Source of the DNA: Varibaculum cambriense
GTDB taxonomy: Bacteria > Actinomycetota > Actinomycetes > Actinomycetales > Actinomycetaceae
DNA length: 64,000 bases
Direction: 5' to 3'
NCBI RefSeq assembly: GCF_022133705.1
Contig: NZ_JAKNHJ010000001.1
Span: 124,001 to 188,000 of the forward strand
Below, piece by piece: positions 25,640 through 34,331 of this stretch. A model generated the notes under the pieces. That model saw only the letters and a list, made by a program, of their open reading frames with translations, ran no database searches and was not told the origin of the DNA. Position 1 is the first letter of the stretch. Each line of letters begins with the position of its first letter. The position numbers and the translations under genes are program-made.

Positions 25640-26005
25640 ATGACTCTAGTGATTACGCTTTTCGCGGCGATTGCCAGTACTGCCTGGTGGTACGCGCACG
25701 CACCCCAGTCAAAAATGCGGGTAGATCTGCTGTGCTGGATGTATTGGGGAGCTTCCTTAATGTGGATGGTTGATCTGGCAGCTGAATATATTGAAGTGGG
25801 CGCGGAGGTGTTTACTCCCGCAGCCAGCGATATGCTCAACGATGCCTACTTGGGGTTGTTTGTGGTGGCACTGGCCGGCATTGTCTGGATCGGTTACCTG
25901 ATTGTTAAGGATCCGCGGGGAGTGCGCACCCAGATGGCTAGGCGAGAAACCGGTCTTGACCGGGATGCCAGCGCCGGTGCGAAAGATTTAGTGGCTTCTC
26001 ATTAA
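25640..26005 (+). CDS. small membrane protein, unknown function
   Basis: 121 residues with three likely membrane segments: 2-18, about 30-50 (LLCWMYWGASLMWMVDLA) and about 68-90 (LGLFVVALAGIVWIGYLIV), followed by a charged C-terminal tail with Arg and Asp. AAGGACA lies upstream of the ATG. It follows the preceding membrane gene by 11 bases and ends before a strong hairpin at 26069, so the unit from hypC2 or from 25239 ends there. I recognise no family or cofactor motif. Confidence 0.72.
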   Translation: MTLVITLFAAIASTAWWYAHAPQSKMRVDLLCWMYWGASLMWMVDLAAEYIEVGAEVFTPAASDMLNDAYLGLFVVALAGIVWIGYLIVKDPRGVRTQMARRETGLDRDASAGAKDLVASH

Positions 26006-26068
26006 GGCAACCACCAGTTCTTCTACCAGGGAAAACTTGCTGAATAAATAAATAAAATTCCGCAGCTA

Positions 26069-26102
26069 CGCGGGCAGATACTGAGAAAAGTATCTGCCCG
26101 CG
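26069..26102 (+). terminator. strong hairpin ending the hydrogenase island
   Basis: CGCGGGCAGATACT (26069-26082) pairs perfectly over 14 bases with 26089-26102 around a GAGAAA loop, then CTTGTTATAT. A stable GC-rich stem with a short T-containing tail, 64 bases after the last small membrane gene. Confidence 0.6.
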
Positions 26103-26216
26103 CTTGTTATATCTGCAGTAGCTCATGAACAGGCACTAGCTCTAATAAACGCGGGGAGTTCATTTTTCCTCTCGCATCTTTTACGGCTCGACCCTTACGT
26201 AGGTGGCACCAGCGAG

Positions 26217-26468
26217 CGCGGGGGATAACTTTTATCCGAGTGGGTGCGGTGGGCATAAGAATTCGGAAAACGTCGCTACGTTTTCCGAATTCTTGGGCAG
26301 GAAGAACAACCGCGGCTAGGGTATGGTCGCGGCCGGTAAAAGATACGAGAGGGGCTTGAGCTGAGCTTTGCGAAGCTCACGGGGCCCCGGAGTGCTTTTA
26401 CCGAGCCAGACCTACCAGCACAGGTACTGTTCGAATTCTTGGGCGGGAGGAAAAAGTTATCCCCCGCG
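26217..26468 (+). repeat. nested palindromic element, copy C, with internal insertion
   Basis: Outer arms of 17 perfect pairs (26217-26233 and 26452-26468, CGCGGGGGATAACTTTT). Central stem AAGAATTCGGAAAACG (26257-26272) with 26279-26294, differing from copy A by a compensated base pair. Left shoulder TTTTATCCGA (26230-26239) and right shoulder CTTGGGCGGGAGGAAAAA (26438-26455) match the other copies. A degraded right shoulder also lies at 26292-26309, so about 128 bases seem inserted or duplicated between the two. That insert has its own stem (GGTAAAAG 26335-26342 with 26395-26402). The rest of 26103-26489 shows no gene. Confidence 0.85.
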
Positions 26469-26489
26469 TATTCCGGGACTAGTCGCAAA

Positions 26490-27140
26490 CTAGGCAGGGG
26501 AGACGGCTAACAGGCGAAAACCTTTCTTGGAGGCCAGGCGGCGGGTGGGGAACCCTTGCGCGCACAGCCACTTTTGCATCGAATCTGCGCCTAGATTCTT
26601 CCCCATAACTAAAATCGCTTCTCCACCCGGATTTAATAACGGCAACCAGGTGAGCAGTAGCTCTTGAAGTGGTTTTTTCCCGATCCGCACCGGGGGATTA
26701 GACCAGATCAGATCGAGTCCTCCGGCAGCTTTTGCGGCCGCGAAAATCTCCTCAGGCGAGCCTACCTGCAGGCAAACTCCTGCTCGCTGGGCATTCGTGC
26801 GGGTGAGATCTCGGGCGCGTTCACTGACGTCAACTGCTAGCACCTGTGAGTTAGGGCTTAAAAGCCCTAGGCTGATTGCTAGCGGACCCCAGCCACAACC
26901 TAGATCCAAGAAAGTACCGGCTTCAGGTGGGGCAGGTGCTTCAGCTAATAGTACCGAGGTGGCTTTATCTAGCTGGCGAGCAGAAAACACTCCCTGCGCG
27001 CCCTCTAAGCTTAGTTTTTTGCCAGCCAAAATCACCTCGATAGGGGTGCGTTCTGCCGCAAGTGCGGCGGGTTGATCCGTGAAATACTGTTCCATCACTT
27101 CTAGAGTATTATTTTTAGTTTCCTCGTGCGGGTAAGCCAT
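26490..27140 (-). CDS. class I SAM methyltransferase, RsmC/MTS family
   Basis: 216 residues. After an N-terminal strand region (VFSARQLDKATSVLL), the SAM motif LDLGCGWGPLAISLGL lies near residue 85, VLAVDVSERARDLTR follows, and the NPPVRIGK motif near residue 150 is the catalytic motif of RsmC/RlmG-type guanine-N2 rRNA methyltransferases (C-terminal half only, as is common in Actinobacteria). The exact target base is not deducible. Its end lies only 21 bases from palindrome copy C, opposite the small membrane genes. Confidence 0.85.
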   Translation of the reverse strand: MAYPHEETKNNTLEVMEQYFTDQPAALAAERTPIEVILAGKKLSLEGAQGVFSARQLDKATSVLLAEAPAPPEAGTFLDLGCGWGPLAISLGLLSPNSQVLAVDVSERARDLTRTNAQRAGVCLQVGSPEEIFAAAKAAGGLDLIWSNPPVRIGKKPLQELLLTWLPLLNPGGEAILVMGKNLGADSMQKWLCAQGFPTRRLASKKGFRLLAVSPA

Positions 27141-27222
27141 AATATAGGGCTAAACCGATAGCCTAGCGATCTAGCCGGGACTACCGGTGGCAGGCCGTGA
27201 GCGAAGAGAATAGGAGGTGCGA

Positions 27223-28908
27223 TTGACTAACGAGGTTAAGCAGATCGATAGCGTACTTGATCAATACGTCACCGCCTATGCCCGGATTGACCCTTTCAAA
27301 GCATCCGAGTGGGGAATCTCCGGATATGACGCTTTCTTGCCGGATTATTCGCCTCCGGGGATTTCTGAACGCTACAATCTGCGAAAAGACACTTTAGAGC
27401 GGGTGGCAAAGACCCCAAAGGGATCAGCTCGTGAGATCCGAGAAGCCCAGGGATTTACCCTTTGGGCACGCGCGGAACAAGAAAAGTTCGAATCTGGGTT
27501 TTTAACTTCCGAGATTAGCGGAACCAACTCGCCGATCCAAGTGTTTGCGGAAACGCTCAAACTAATGGATGTAAGCAGCGAGGCAGCGGTGGGTAATCTT
27601 ACCCGCAGATTCCTGGCTCTTGACCAAGCGTTTACGGGACTAAAAACCACGATGAAAGAATCTAGAGATCGTGGCTGGACGTTCCCCCGGGAAGTCATGG
27701 AAATGATTTTGGGGCAGGCAACCATCCTGGCGAATCCAGAGCATGATATTTATGAATGTAAACGCGCGGAGATGAGCAATACCCGCCTGTCGCAAATGAG
27801 TAAGCGGGCATTTGAGCGGGGAGTTTCTACTGCTCAAGGCGTCTTTTCAGAGATTGCAGATTATTTGAAACAGGAAATTCTGCCGGCATGTTCGCCCATT
27901 GGTCCGATTGATCCGCACTCATATTTTATTTCCTTATCGGGCATAGGAGTCACTGAGCCCAATCCGGGTGAGCTTTTTGAAACAGCTAGTCAAGATTTGG
28001 CGCGCCTGCGGGCTTCCTGTGACCAGTTGCGGAGCGAGTTGGGGGATAAGCATGCCTATCGACTCTCTGATTTAGAAGTTGCAGATGGCTTTAACGTACT
28101 AACTTGGGCGATGGAAGATGCTTGGGAAGGTTTTCACTCCCAGGTGGATGCGGAACTATCCGAGCTGGTAAATCCCGAAATCTTTCCCTTGAAATGGGAA
28201 AATGATCCCCACGGTTGCCTGGTACATCCTTACTATTCAGCGGGAATCGGACTGTCAAAAAACAATCGGGTTTTACCGCGCAAGTGCGCTGTCAGCAGGG
28301 CTCCCTATTCCTATCAAGACACCGAGAACCCTACGGTTACTAGTGGTGAAGCCTTCGACTCTTTCCTAGAAATTGATAACCGCTACTTTGCGCTAGCTGC
28401 TCTGGAAAAGGGCATTCCTGGCTCTCATCTCTACTCGCGAGCGCGTGAAGCTTTCGGCGCTAATCTGTTTACGCGGATAGCTGCACATTTGCCAGTATCC
28501 AATTTGGGTTGGGATCTTTTCGCCCTGGAAATGGCGCCGAAACTTTGGGATATCCCTAGTGAGATCAGTTTGAAAATCCAGGAACGCCTTACGAGTTATG
28601 TAGCGCTGGCTCTAGCGGATCTGCAGTTATACGGAGCGCAAGGGGAAGGGAAAACTTGGGGACTACCGGAGGCTGTCGAATACCTCCGCGATACCGTATC
28701 GCTCCCCGGGAGCCGGGTGCTGTTGCGTCAACGATACCTAGGGGTTCCCGCGTTGAGTGTGGCTCCTTGGTACGGATGGCGGCGTTGGAAAGCGATTTAT
28801 CAGCAATTCCTAGCCTCTGGGGGCAGCGGCTTTGCGGATTTTGTGCGGAAAGTTGCCCCGGCCGGAGCAGTTCATTTTGAGGTACTCGCGGACGCCGTTT
28901 CCGATTAG
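27223..28908 (+). CDS. DUF885 family protein lacking the HExxH motif
   Basis: About 561 residues, related to the DUF885 family, whose members are mostly putative metallo-carboxypeptidases with a HExxPGHH motif and a downstream Glu. Here the matching segment reads ALEKGIPGSHLYSRAREAFG (near residue 400): the usual His-Glu and second His are replaced (Leu, Ser), and later GWALYAE reads LGWDLFALEM. Zinc binding therefore looks lost or changed. AGGAGG at 27212-27217 is best spaced for TTG 27223; GTG 27217 overlaps it. No signal peptide, so cytosolic. Divergent from the methyltransferase. Confidence 0.78.
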   Translation: MTNEVKQIDSVLDQYVTAYARIDPFKASEWGISGYDAFLPDYSPPGISERYNLRKDTLERVAKTPKGSAREIREAQGFTLWARAEQEKFESGFLTSEISGTNSPIQVFAETLKLMDVSSEAAVGNLTRRFLALDQAFTGLKTTMKESRDRGWTFPREVMEMILGQATILANPEHDIYECKRAEMSNTRLSQMSKRAFERGVSTAQGVFSEIADYLKQEILPACSPIGPIDPHSYFISLSGIGVTEPNPGELFETASQDLARLRASCDQLRSELGDKHAYRLSDLEVADGFNVLTWAMEDAWEGFHSQVDAELSELVNPEIFPLKWENDPHGCLVHPYYSAGIGLSKNNRVLPRKCAVSRAPYSYQDTENPTVTSGEAFDSFLEIDNRYFALAALEKGIPGSHLYSRAREAFGANLFTRIAAHLPVSNLGWDLFALEMAPKLWDIPSEISLKIQERLTSYVALALADLQLYGAQGEGKTWGLPEAVEYLRDTVSLPGSRVLLRQRYLGVPALSVAPWYGWRRWKAIYQQFLASGGSGFADFVRKVAPAGAVHFEVLADAVSD

Positions 28909-29128
28909 ACCAAGCAGTTACTGCCGCAGTCACCTTGACCGAGTCGGGAAAAGTGATTACTTGGCCGGAAAACCTTATGTTCGAGCTATTTATGTTGCTC
29001 TCAGCGAAAAATAAGGATTATTTCTATTAATTTTGGAAAATCAAAAGCAATCTGCCCAAAATATCAATTAACAGTAATAAATCAGTATTATGAAAGCTAA
29101 TCATTCCGGTTTTAGAAAGGCTAAGACT

Positions 29129-30730
29129 ATGCGCAGTCGTTGGCTCCCCCTAACAGTCCTAGCAGTAACCATTCTAGCTGCTGGAGGTCTGACCGCTTGT
29201 AGTAACAACTCCCCAGCAGATTCGGTTGATCGGATACTAATTAATGGCGAAGAGCCGGCTCGTGGACTAATCCCGGCAGCTGCCGATGACGAAGCCGGAA
29301 TTAAGATTATTGATTTACTGTTTGCTGGTTTAGTCACCTATGACAAGCAGGGGCAAGTGATAAACGATGTGGCTCAAGAAATTACAGATTCTTCCGACCA
29401 TAAAACTTGGACCATTCAACTGAATACTGATCGTAAATTCTCTGATGGCACTCCGGTGTTGGCGAAGAATTTTGTGCGTGCCTGGAAGGCCTCAGCTGCG
29501 CAAAAATTGGGGGCGACCACTGCTTATGAAGCAATCGAGGGTGCTGAAGAAGATGGAACCGGTAACCTCAGTGGGGTCATGGCTAACGGTGACGACAAAA
29601 TAACTATCAAGTTGAAACGTCCGGTGGCTGACTTTTCTAATCGCCTGGGGATCAATGGTTTTTATCCGCTCCCGGATAGCGCTTTTGATAAACAAGGGAG
29701 AATTAAAAAAGAGTTTGGGCAAAAACCGGTGGGCAACGGTCCCTACACGCTTACTACTTGGGAGCCTTCCAGTCAGATACTACTGGATAAATCCACTACC
29801 TATCGCGGGCCGCGCGAGGCAAAAAACGCGGGACTGGAAGTTAAAATCTATGCCGATTTATCGGCTGCTTACCAGGATCTTTTAGCCGGGAATTTGGATG
29901 TGCTTGACCAAATCCCGGATGGCGAATTGCCTAATTCTAAAAAGGATTTGGGGAACAGACGGATCAGCGCGGTGCAAGCCGGGATGCAGACCTTAGATAT
30001 TGACTACCAGACGAAACACTTCTCAGGTGAGGAAGGAAAACTGCGGCGCCGGGCAATATCGCAAGCTATTAATCGGGAAGAAATAATAAAAACTATTTTC
30101 TACGGCACCCGCAAGGCAGCCACTGATTTCATACCCCCGCAGATTTTGGGACATATCGAGCGGGGCACCGAAAGCAACAAGGTGCTGGAATTTGATGCTG
30201 CAGCTGCCAAACAAGCCTGGGAAGCTGCCGATAAGATCCATCCCTGGCAGGGAGAACTAAAAATTACCTATAACTCCAACGAATCTAATCAGCCGTGGGT
30301 AGATGCAATTTGTAACCAGTTGTCGAACGCTCTGGGGATTAAAGCAGTCGGTGATCCTAAACCGGATTTCAAAACTATGATGGAAATGATGGATCAGCAT
30401 TCCTTTACCGGGCCTTTCCGGATGGGATGGTCAATGGGGTATCCCTCTCCAAATAACCTGCTCGCCGGACGCTACGTAAAAGGCGGTAATGGTAACAAAA
30501 TGGGATATGACAATCCCGCGTACGCCGAGCTTTTGACGAGGGCGCAGGCGGCAGATACAGCTTCAGAGGCTGGAGAACTCTATCAACAGGCACAGACTCT
30601 GCTACTAGCCGATCTGCCTTCGATACCGCTATGGTCTCCCAGCTCAAACATTGGATTTAGTCAACATGTGGGCAAGGTGACTACAGATTGGAAAGGTGAG
30701 GTAGCTTTTCATAAAGTTACTAGAAAATAA
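29129..30730 (+). CDS. oligopeptide-binding lipoprotein (SBP_bac_5), first copy
   Basis: Extracytoplasmic binding protein of the OppA/DppA family, 533 residues from ATG 29129 (GAAAGG eight bases upstream; the ATG at 29090 lacks a site). Signal peptide with lipobox LTAC near residue 26, so lipid-anchored. SBP5 signatures: AQEITDSSDHKTWTIQL, KFSDGTPV, GNGPYTL and LLADLPSIPLW at the end. Closely related to the copy at 32523. It is followed 17 bases later by an amino-acid permease rather than its own ABC transporter, so it may feed the opp system downstream. An A/T-rich region of about 220 bases precedes it. Confidence 0.9.
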   Translation: MRSRWLPLTVLAVTILAAGGLTACSNNSPADSVDRILINGEEPARGLIPAAADDEAGIKIIDLLFAGLVTYDKQGQVINDVAQEITDSSDHKTWTIQLNTDRKFSDGTPVLAKNFVRAWKASAAQKLGATTAYEAIEGAEEDGTGNLSGVMANGDDKITIKLKRPVADFSNRLGINGFYPLPDSAFDKQGRIKKEFGQKPVGNGPYTLTTWEPSSQILLDKSTTYRGPREAKNAGLEVKIYADLSAAYQDLLAGNLDVLDQIPDGELPNSKKDLGNRRISAVQAGMQTLDIDYQTKHFSGEEGKLRRRAISQAINREEIIKTIFYGTRKAATDFIPPQILGHIERGTESNKVLEFDAAAAKQAWEAADKIHPWQGELKITYNSNESNQPWVDAICNQLSNALGIKAVGDPKPDFKTMMEMMDQHSFTGPFRMGWSMGYPSPNNLLAGRYVKGGNGNKMGYDNPAYAELLTRAQAADTASEAGELYQQAQTLLLADLPSIPLWSPSSNIGFSQHVGKVTTDWKGEVAFHKVTRK

Positions 30731-30747
30731 CCATCTCGGAGGATGCC

Positions 30748-32265
30748 GTGGCCAGTAGCGAAATTTCTGACAGTAATCTCGAATTATCTCAGGCAGAAGG
30801 TGCCCAGTTGCATCGCAAATTAAAGGCACGACATCTGAATATGATCGCCATCGGGGGAGCGATCGGTACGGGACTGTTTGTGGCCTCCGGCGGTACTATT
30901 ACCGGTGCTGGCCCCGGTGGTGCCCTAGTTGCCTATGGCGCGATCGGCATCATGGTGTTCTTCCTGATGCAATCCCTGGGAGAGATGGCTACCTATTGTC
31001 CCACCTCGGGTGCTTTCGAAGTTTTCGCTACCCGCTATGTATCCAAATCATTTGGTTTTGCGCAAGGGTGGAACTACTGGTACAACTGGGCAATCACCGT
31101 AGCGGCGGAGCTAGTTGCCGCTACTATCGTGATGCAATACTGGTTTCCAGAATCGGTGGTACCGGCCTGGATATGGTCACTGTTATTCCTGGTAATTCTG
31201 TTTGCCCTTAACGCCTTTACAGTTCGTGGTTTCGGCGAATCTGAGTTTTGGTTTGCCTCTATCAAAGTAGTAACCGTAATCGTCTTCCTGGTACTAGGGA
31301 TTTTAATGGTGCTCGGGATTATGGGGGGAGAATCTCCAGGATTCACTAACTTTACGCGGGGAGATGCTCCCTTCGTTAATGGATTCTGGGGCATTATGGG
31401 GGTCTTTATGATTGCCGGATTCTCCTTCCAAGGTACCGAGATGATCGGGATAGCGGCCGGGGAAACCCAAGATCCGGAAACCAATGTTCCCCGGGCCACT
31501 AGGGCGGTATTTGTGCGGATTCTGCTGTTCTATATCGGCGCGATCGCGGTGATTGCCTTCCTGATTCCCTATTCGGATCCCGCCCTCTTACAGGGAGCGA
31601 GTGCCGATTCTGATACTGCCCAAGGCTTTACCGAGGCCGTTACCAAGTCCCCCTTTACTCTGCTTTTTGAACGAGCCGGGATAGCGGTAGCTGCGGGCGT
31701 AATGAACGCGGTTATCTTAACTTCAATTCTGTCTGCCGGTAACTCCGGAATGTATGTTGCCACCCGGATGCTCTATTCCCTGGCCAAAGAAAAGAAAGCA
31801 CCGGCGATTTTCGCTCGGCTGACCGGTCACGGCGTACCTCTAATGGCACTAGTGGCTACCAGTTTGGTAGGCGCACTTTGCTTCGCCACCTCGCGCGTAG
31901 GTACCGGTCAGGTCTATGTATGGTTGGTGAATGCTTCCGGGCTTGCAGGCTTTATTACCTGGATGGGAATCGCCTGGTCTCATTACTGTTTCCGGCGCGC
32001 CTATAAAGCCCAAGGAAAATCGGTAAGTGACCTGCCCTACAAGGCTAGTTTCTATCCCGCAGGACCGATTATTGCGCTCCTAATGTGTGCGGTAGTGATA
32101 GTTGGTCAGTCTTTGGATGTGATTAGCGGGGAAGCCTCGATTATGGACTTCTTGGCAATTTATATTGGGCTACTGTTCTTCTTGGCTCTCTGGGGAGGAC
32201 ATAAGCTAGTTACCCGCACGCCGAAAGTAAAGCCGGAAGAAGCGGACCTATCCCGTCATATCTAG
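30748..32265 (+). CDS. amino-acid permease, APC family (LysP-like)
   Basis: Proton-coupled amino-acid importer of 505 residues with about 12 membrane helices. Helix 1 has the family motif IAIGGAIGTGLFVASGG; LGEMATYCPTSGAFEVFATRY and FSFQGTEMIGIAAGETQDP (helix 6) closely resemble the lysine permease LysP. GTG start with GGAGG six bases upstream, 17 bases after the binding-protein gene, so probably one transcript. Substrate inferred as lysine or another cationic amino acid. The 257 bases that follow (32266-32522) carry no gene but probably the promoter of the next gene (TATATT at 32445). Confidence 0.88.
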   Translation: MASSEISDSNLELSQAEGAQLHRKLKARHLNMIAIGGAIGTGLFVASGGTITGAGPGGALVAYGAIGIMVFFLMQSLGEMATYCPTSGAFEVFATRYVSKSFGFAQGWNYWYNWAITVAAELVAATIVMQYWFPESVVPAWIWSLLFLVILFALNAFTVRGFGESEFWFASIKVVTVIVFLVLGILMVLGIMGGESPGFTNFTRGDAPFVNGFWGIMGVFMIAGFSFQGTEMIGIAAGETQDPETNVPRATRAVFVRILLFYIGAIAVIAFLIPYSDPALLQGASADSDTAQGFTEAVTKSPFTLLFERAGIAVAAGVMNAVILTSILSAGNSGMYVATRMLYSLAKEKKAPAIFARLTGHGVPLMALVATSLVGALCFATSRVGTGQVYVWLVNASGLAGFITWMGIAWSHYCFRRAYKAQGKSVSDLPYKASFYPAGPIIALLMCAVVIVGQSLDVISGEASIMDFLAIYIGLLFFLALWGGHKLVTRTPKVKPEEADLSRHI

Positions 32266-32522
32266 AAAGACATATATTGCTCGAACGACGGGCGACATCG
32301 GCATCATCGGCTTTGGAGGTTCCCTGTAGATTCCCTAAGAATCTCTGCTAGTTTTCTGAGTAGTCGGTATCCTACCAGTTATCGGTTCATCAAAAGCAAG
32401 TCGAGAAAATCTTGGGATTTTGTAAAAACTATAACTAGGAATGCTATATTGGCTGTGATCGTGTCAACAATTCTGCTGATACATCAGCTTTAGTAATGTA
32501 AGCAACAAGCTTGGAGGCAATA

Positions 32523-34181
32523 GTGAAACGACGGGGCGCATTGGCCCTTGCATCTGCACTTGCTCTTTCCCTTGGGCTCGCCGGTTGTTCAAATGGGGCT
32601 GGCGACTCTTCCGCAGCGAAGGCAGATGACAAAGGGATTATTACTGTAAATACCGTAGAACCACAAAATCCCCTGATTCCGACTTCTACGAATGAAACCG
32701 GTGGTGGACGCGTTATAGATGCGCTGTTCTCTGGCCTGGTCTATTACGAGCCTAAGACGGGAGAGGCCAAGAACGAACTGGCCGAGTCGATTGAGTCTAA
32801 TGATCAAATAGTCTGGACGATTAAACTCAAGAAAGACGCCAAGTTCTCCGATGGTTCACCCATTAAGGCCGATAACTACATCAAAGCCTGGAACTACGGG
32901 GCAAACCCGAAGAACGCGCAAATGTCTTCCTCTTTCTTCGAGGTTATTAAGGGCTTTACCCCCGGTCCCGAAGAAGAAGGAGCTCAGGCACCCGATGTTC
33001 CGGAATTGGCCGGCTTGAAGAAGATCGACGATTATACTTTTGAAGTAACTTTGAACCAGCCGACTTCTGACTTTGCGCTGCGTTTGGGCTACTCTGCCTA
33101 TGTGCCGCTGCCGGATGTGGCTTTCAAAGATATGAAAGCCTACGGGCAGAATCCTACGGTTACCTCCGGGCCTTACATGCTCAAGGACAAGGGCTGGCAC
33201 CACAATGAATCTATTGAACTGGTAAAGAACGACAAGTACGCCGGTCCGCGCGAAGCTAAGAACGGTGGAGTCACTTTTAAGATTTATACCAAGTCTGATG
33301 CGGCCTATGCCGATGTGCAGTCTGGTCAGCTGGATGTACTTGACGATGTCCCCGCTGCTGCTATGAATACCTTCCAGTCTGATTTCCCGGATTCTAACGC
33401 GAATATACCGGTAGCAGTTTTCCAGTCCTTCACGATTCCGGATCGCCTGAAGCACTTCGGGATGGATGAGGAAGGCCGCATGCGCCGGCAAGCGATTTCT
33501 TACGCCCTTGACCGGGCAAGCATTTGTGAGAAGATCTTCCAGAAGACCCGGGTACCGGCGAAAGACTTCACTTCTCCGGCCATGCCTAACTACGACAAAG
33601 TTATGAAACAGGTTAAAGGCGCGGAAGTATTGAAGTTCGATAAAGCTAAGGCTAAGGAATTGTGGGCAAAAGCTGACGCGATTTCCAAATTCGAGGGCAA
33701 GTTCACCATCGGTTACAACTCGGACTCCTCCCATAAAGACTGGGTAGATGCTGTCGCAAACCAGCTCAAGACCAACTTGGGTATTGAGGCAGTCGGCGAT
33801 CCCTATCCGGACTTCAAAGGCTTGCGCGATGCTATTACCCAGGAAACCATCAAAGGTGCTTTCCGCTCTGGGTGGCAAGCTGATTACCCGGGTATGAGTA
33901 ACTTCTTGGAGCCCCTATACTCCAAGAACGGTAACTCCAACGACGGTAAGTACAACAACGAAGAGTTCAACAAACTGATGGTAGAGATCTCCAAGCTGCC
34001 GGTTGGTGACGAACAGGATGCGAAGTTTGCGGAAGCGCAATCGATTCTGTTCACCGATCTACCCGCCATCCCGCTGTGGTACCAAAATGTTCTGGGTGTC
34101 TGGAATAAAGACAACGTTTCGAACGTGGCCTTTAACTGGAAGAGTGAACCGGTTTACTACGAGATCACTAAGAACGCTTAA
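32523..34181 (+). CDS. oligopeptide-binding lipoprotein (SBP_bac_5), second copy
   Basis: Binding protein of the oligopeptide ABC importer, 552 residues. GGAGG at 32513-32517 is spaced for GTG 32523. Signal peptide with lipobox LAGC near residue 22. SBP5 signatures KFSDGSPI, SGPYML, YALDRASICEKIF and FTDLPAIPLWYQ. It precedes oppB, oppC and the fused ATPase, separated by a strong terminator, the usual arrangement to give excess binding protein. Similar to the copy at 29129, indicating duplication. Confidence 0.92.
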   Translation: MKRRGALALASALALSLGLAGCSNGAGDSSAAKADDKGIITVNTVEPQNPLIPTSTNETGGGRVIDALFSGLVYYEPKTGEAKNELAESIESNDQIVWTIKLKKDAKFSDGSPIKADNYIKAWNYGANPKNAQMSSSFFEVIKGFTPGPEEEGAQAPDVPELAGLKKIDDYTFEVTLNQPTSDFALRLGYSAYVPLPDVAFKDMKAYGQNPTVTSGPYMLKDKGWHHNESIELVKNDKYAGPREAKNGGVTFKIYTKSDAAYADVQSGQLDVLDDVPAAAMNTFQSDFPDSNANIPVAVFQSFTIPDRLKHFGMDEEGRMRRQAISYALDRASICEKIFQKTRVPAKDFTSPAMPNYDKVMKQVKGAEVLKFDKAKAKELWAKADAISKFEGKFTIGYNSDSSHKDWVDAVANQLKTNLGIEAVGDPYPDFKGLRDAITQETIKGAFRSGWQADYPGMSNFLEPLYSKNGNSNDGKYNNEEFNKLMVEISKLPVGDEQDAKFAEAQSILFTDLPAIPLWYQNVLGVWNKDNVSNVAFNWKSEPVYYEITKNA

Positions 34182-34224
34182 AGACAGCGAGAAACAAAAG
34201 ATAATCCTGCTGTAAATGCAGGTG

Positions 34225-34276
34225 CGGAGGCGGGTCTCAAGGTAGAAAATGCCTTTTGACCCGCCTCCGGTTTTTT
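34225..34276 (+). terminator. intrinsic terminator between binding protein and oppB
   Basis: CGGAGGCGGGTC (34225-34236) pairs perfectly with 34258-34269 and is followed by TTTTTT (34271-34276). The 21-base loop has a smaller AAGG/CCTT stem. Partial readthrough would lower permease expression relative to the binding protein. Confidence 0.88.
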
Positions 34277-34331
34277 GCTGGGCGCTGTAACGCGATAAGG
34301 TTTAACACAGCTTATAGTCAAGGAGAGACCA

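Noticed and set aside
32856-33878. Long reverse-strand frame of 340 codons inside the second binding-protein gene
   Set aside because: It lies wholly antisense to a clear SBP5 gene, has no recognisable domain or ribosome-binding site, and its composition is that of a codon shadow.
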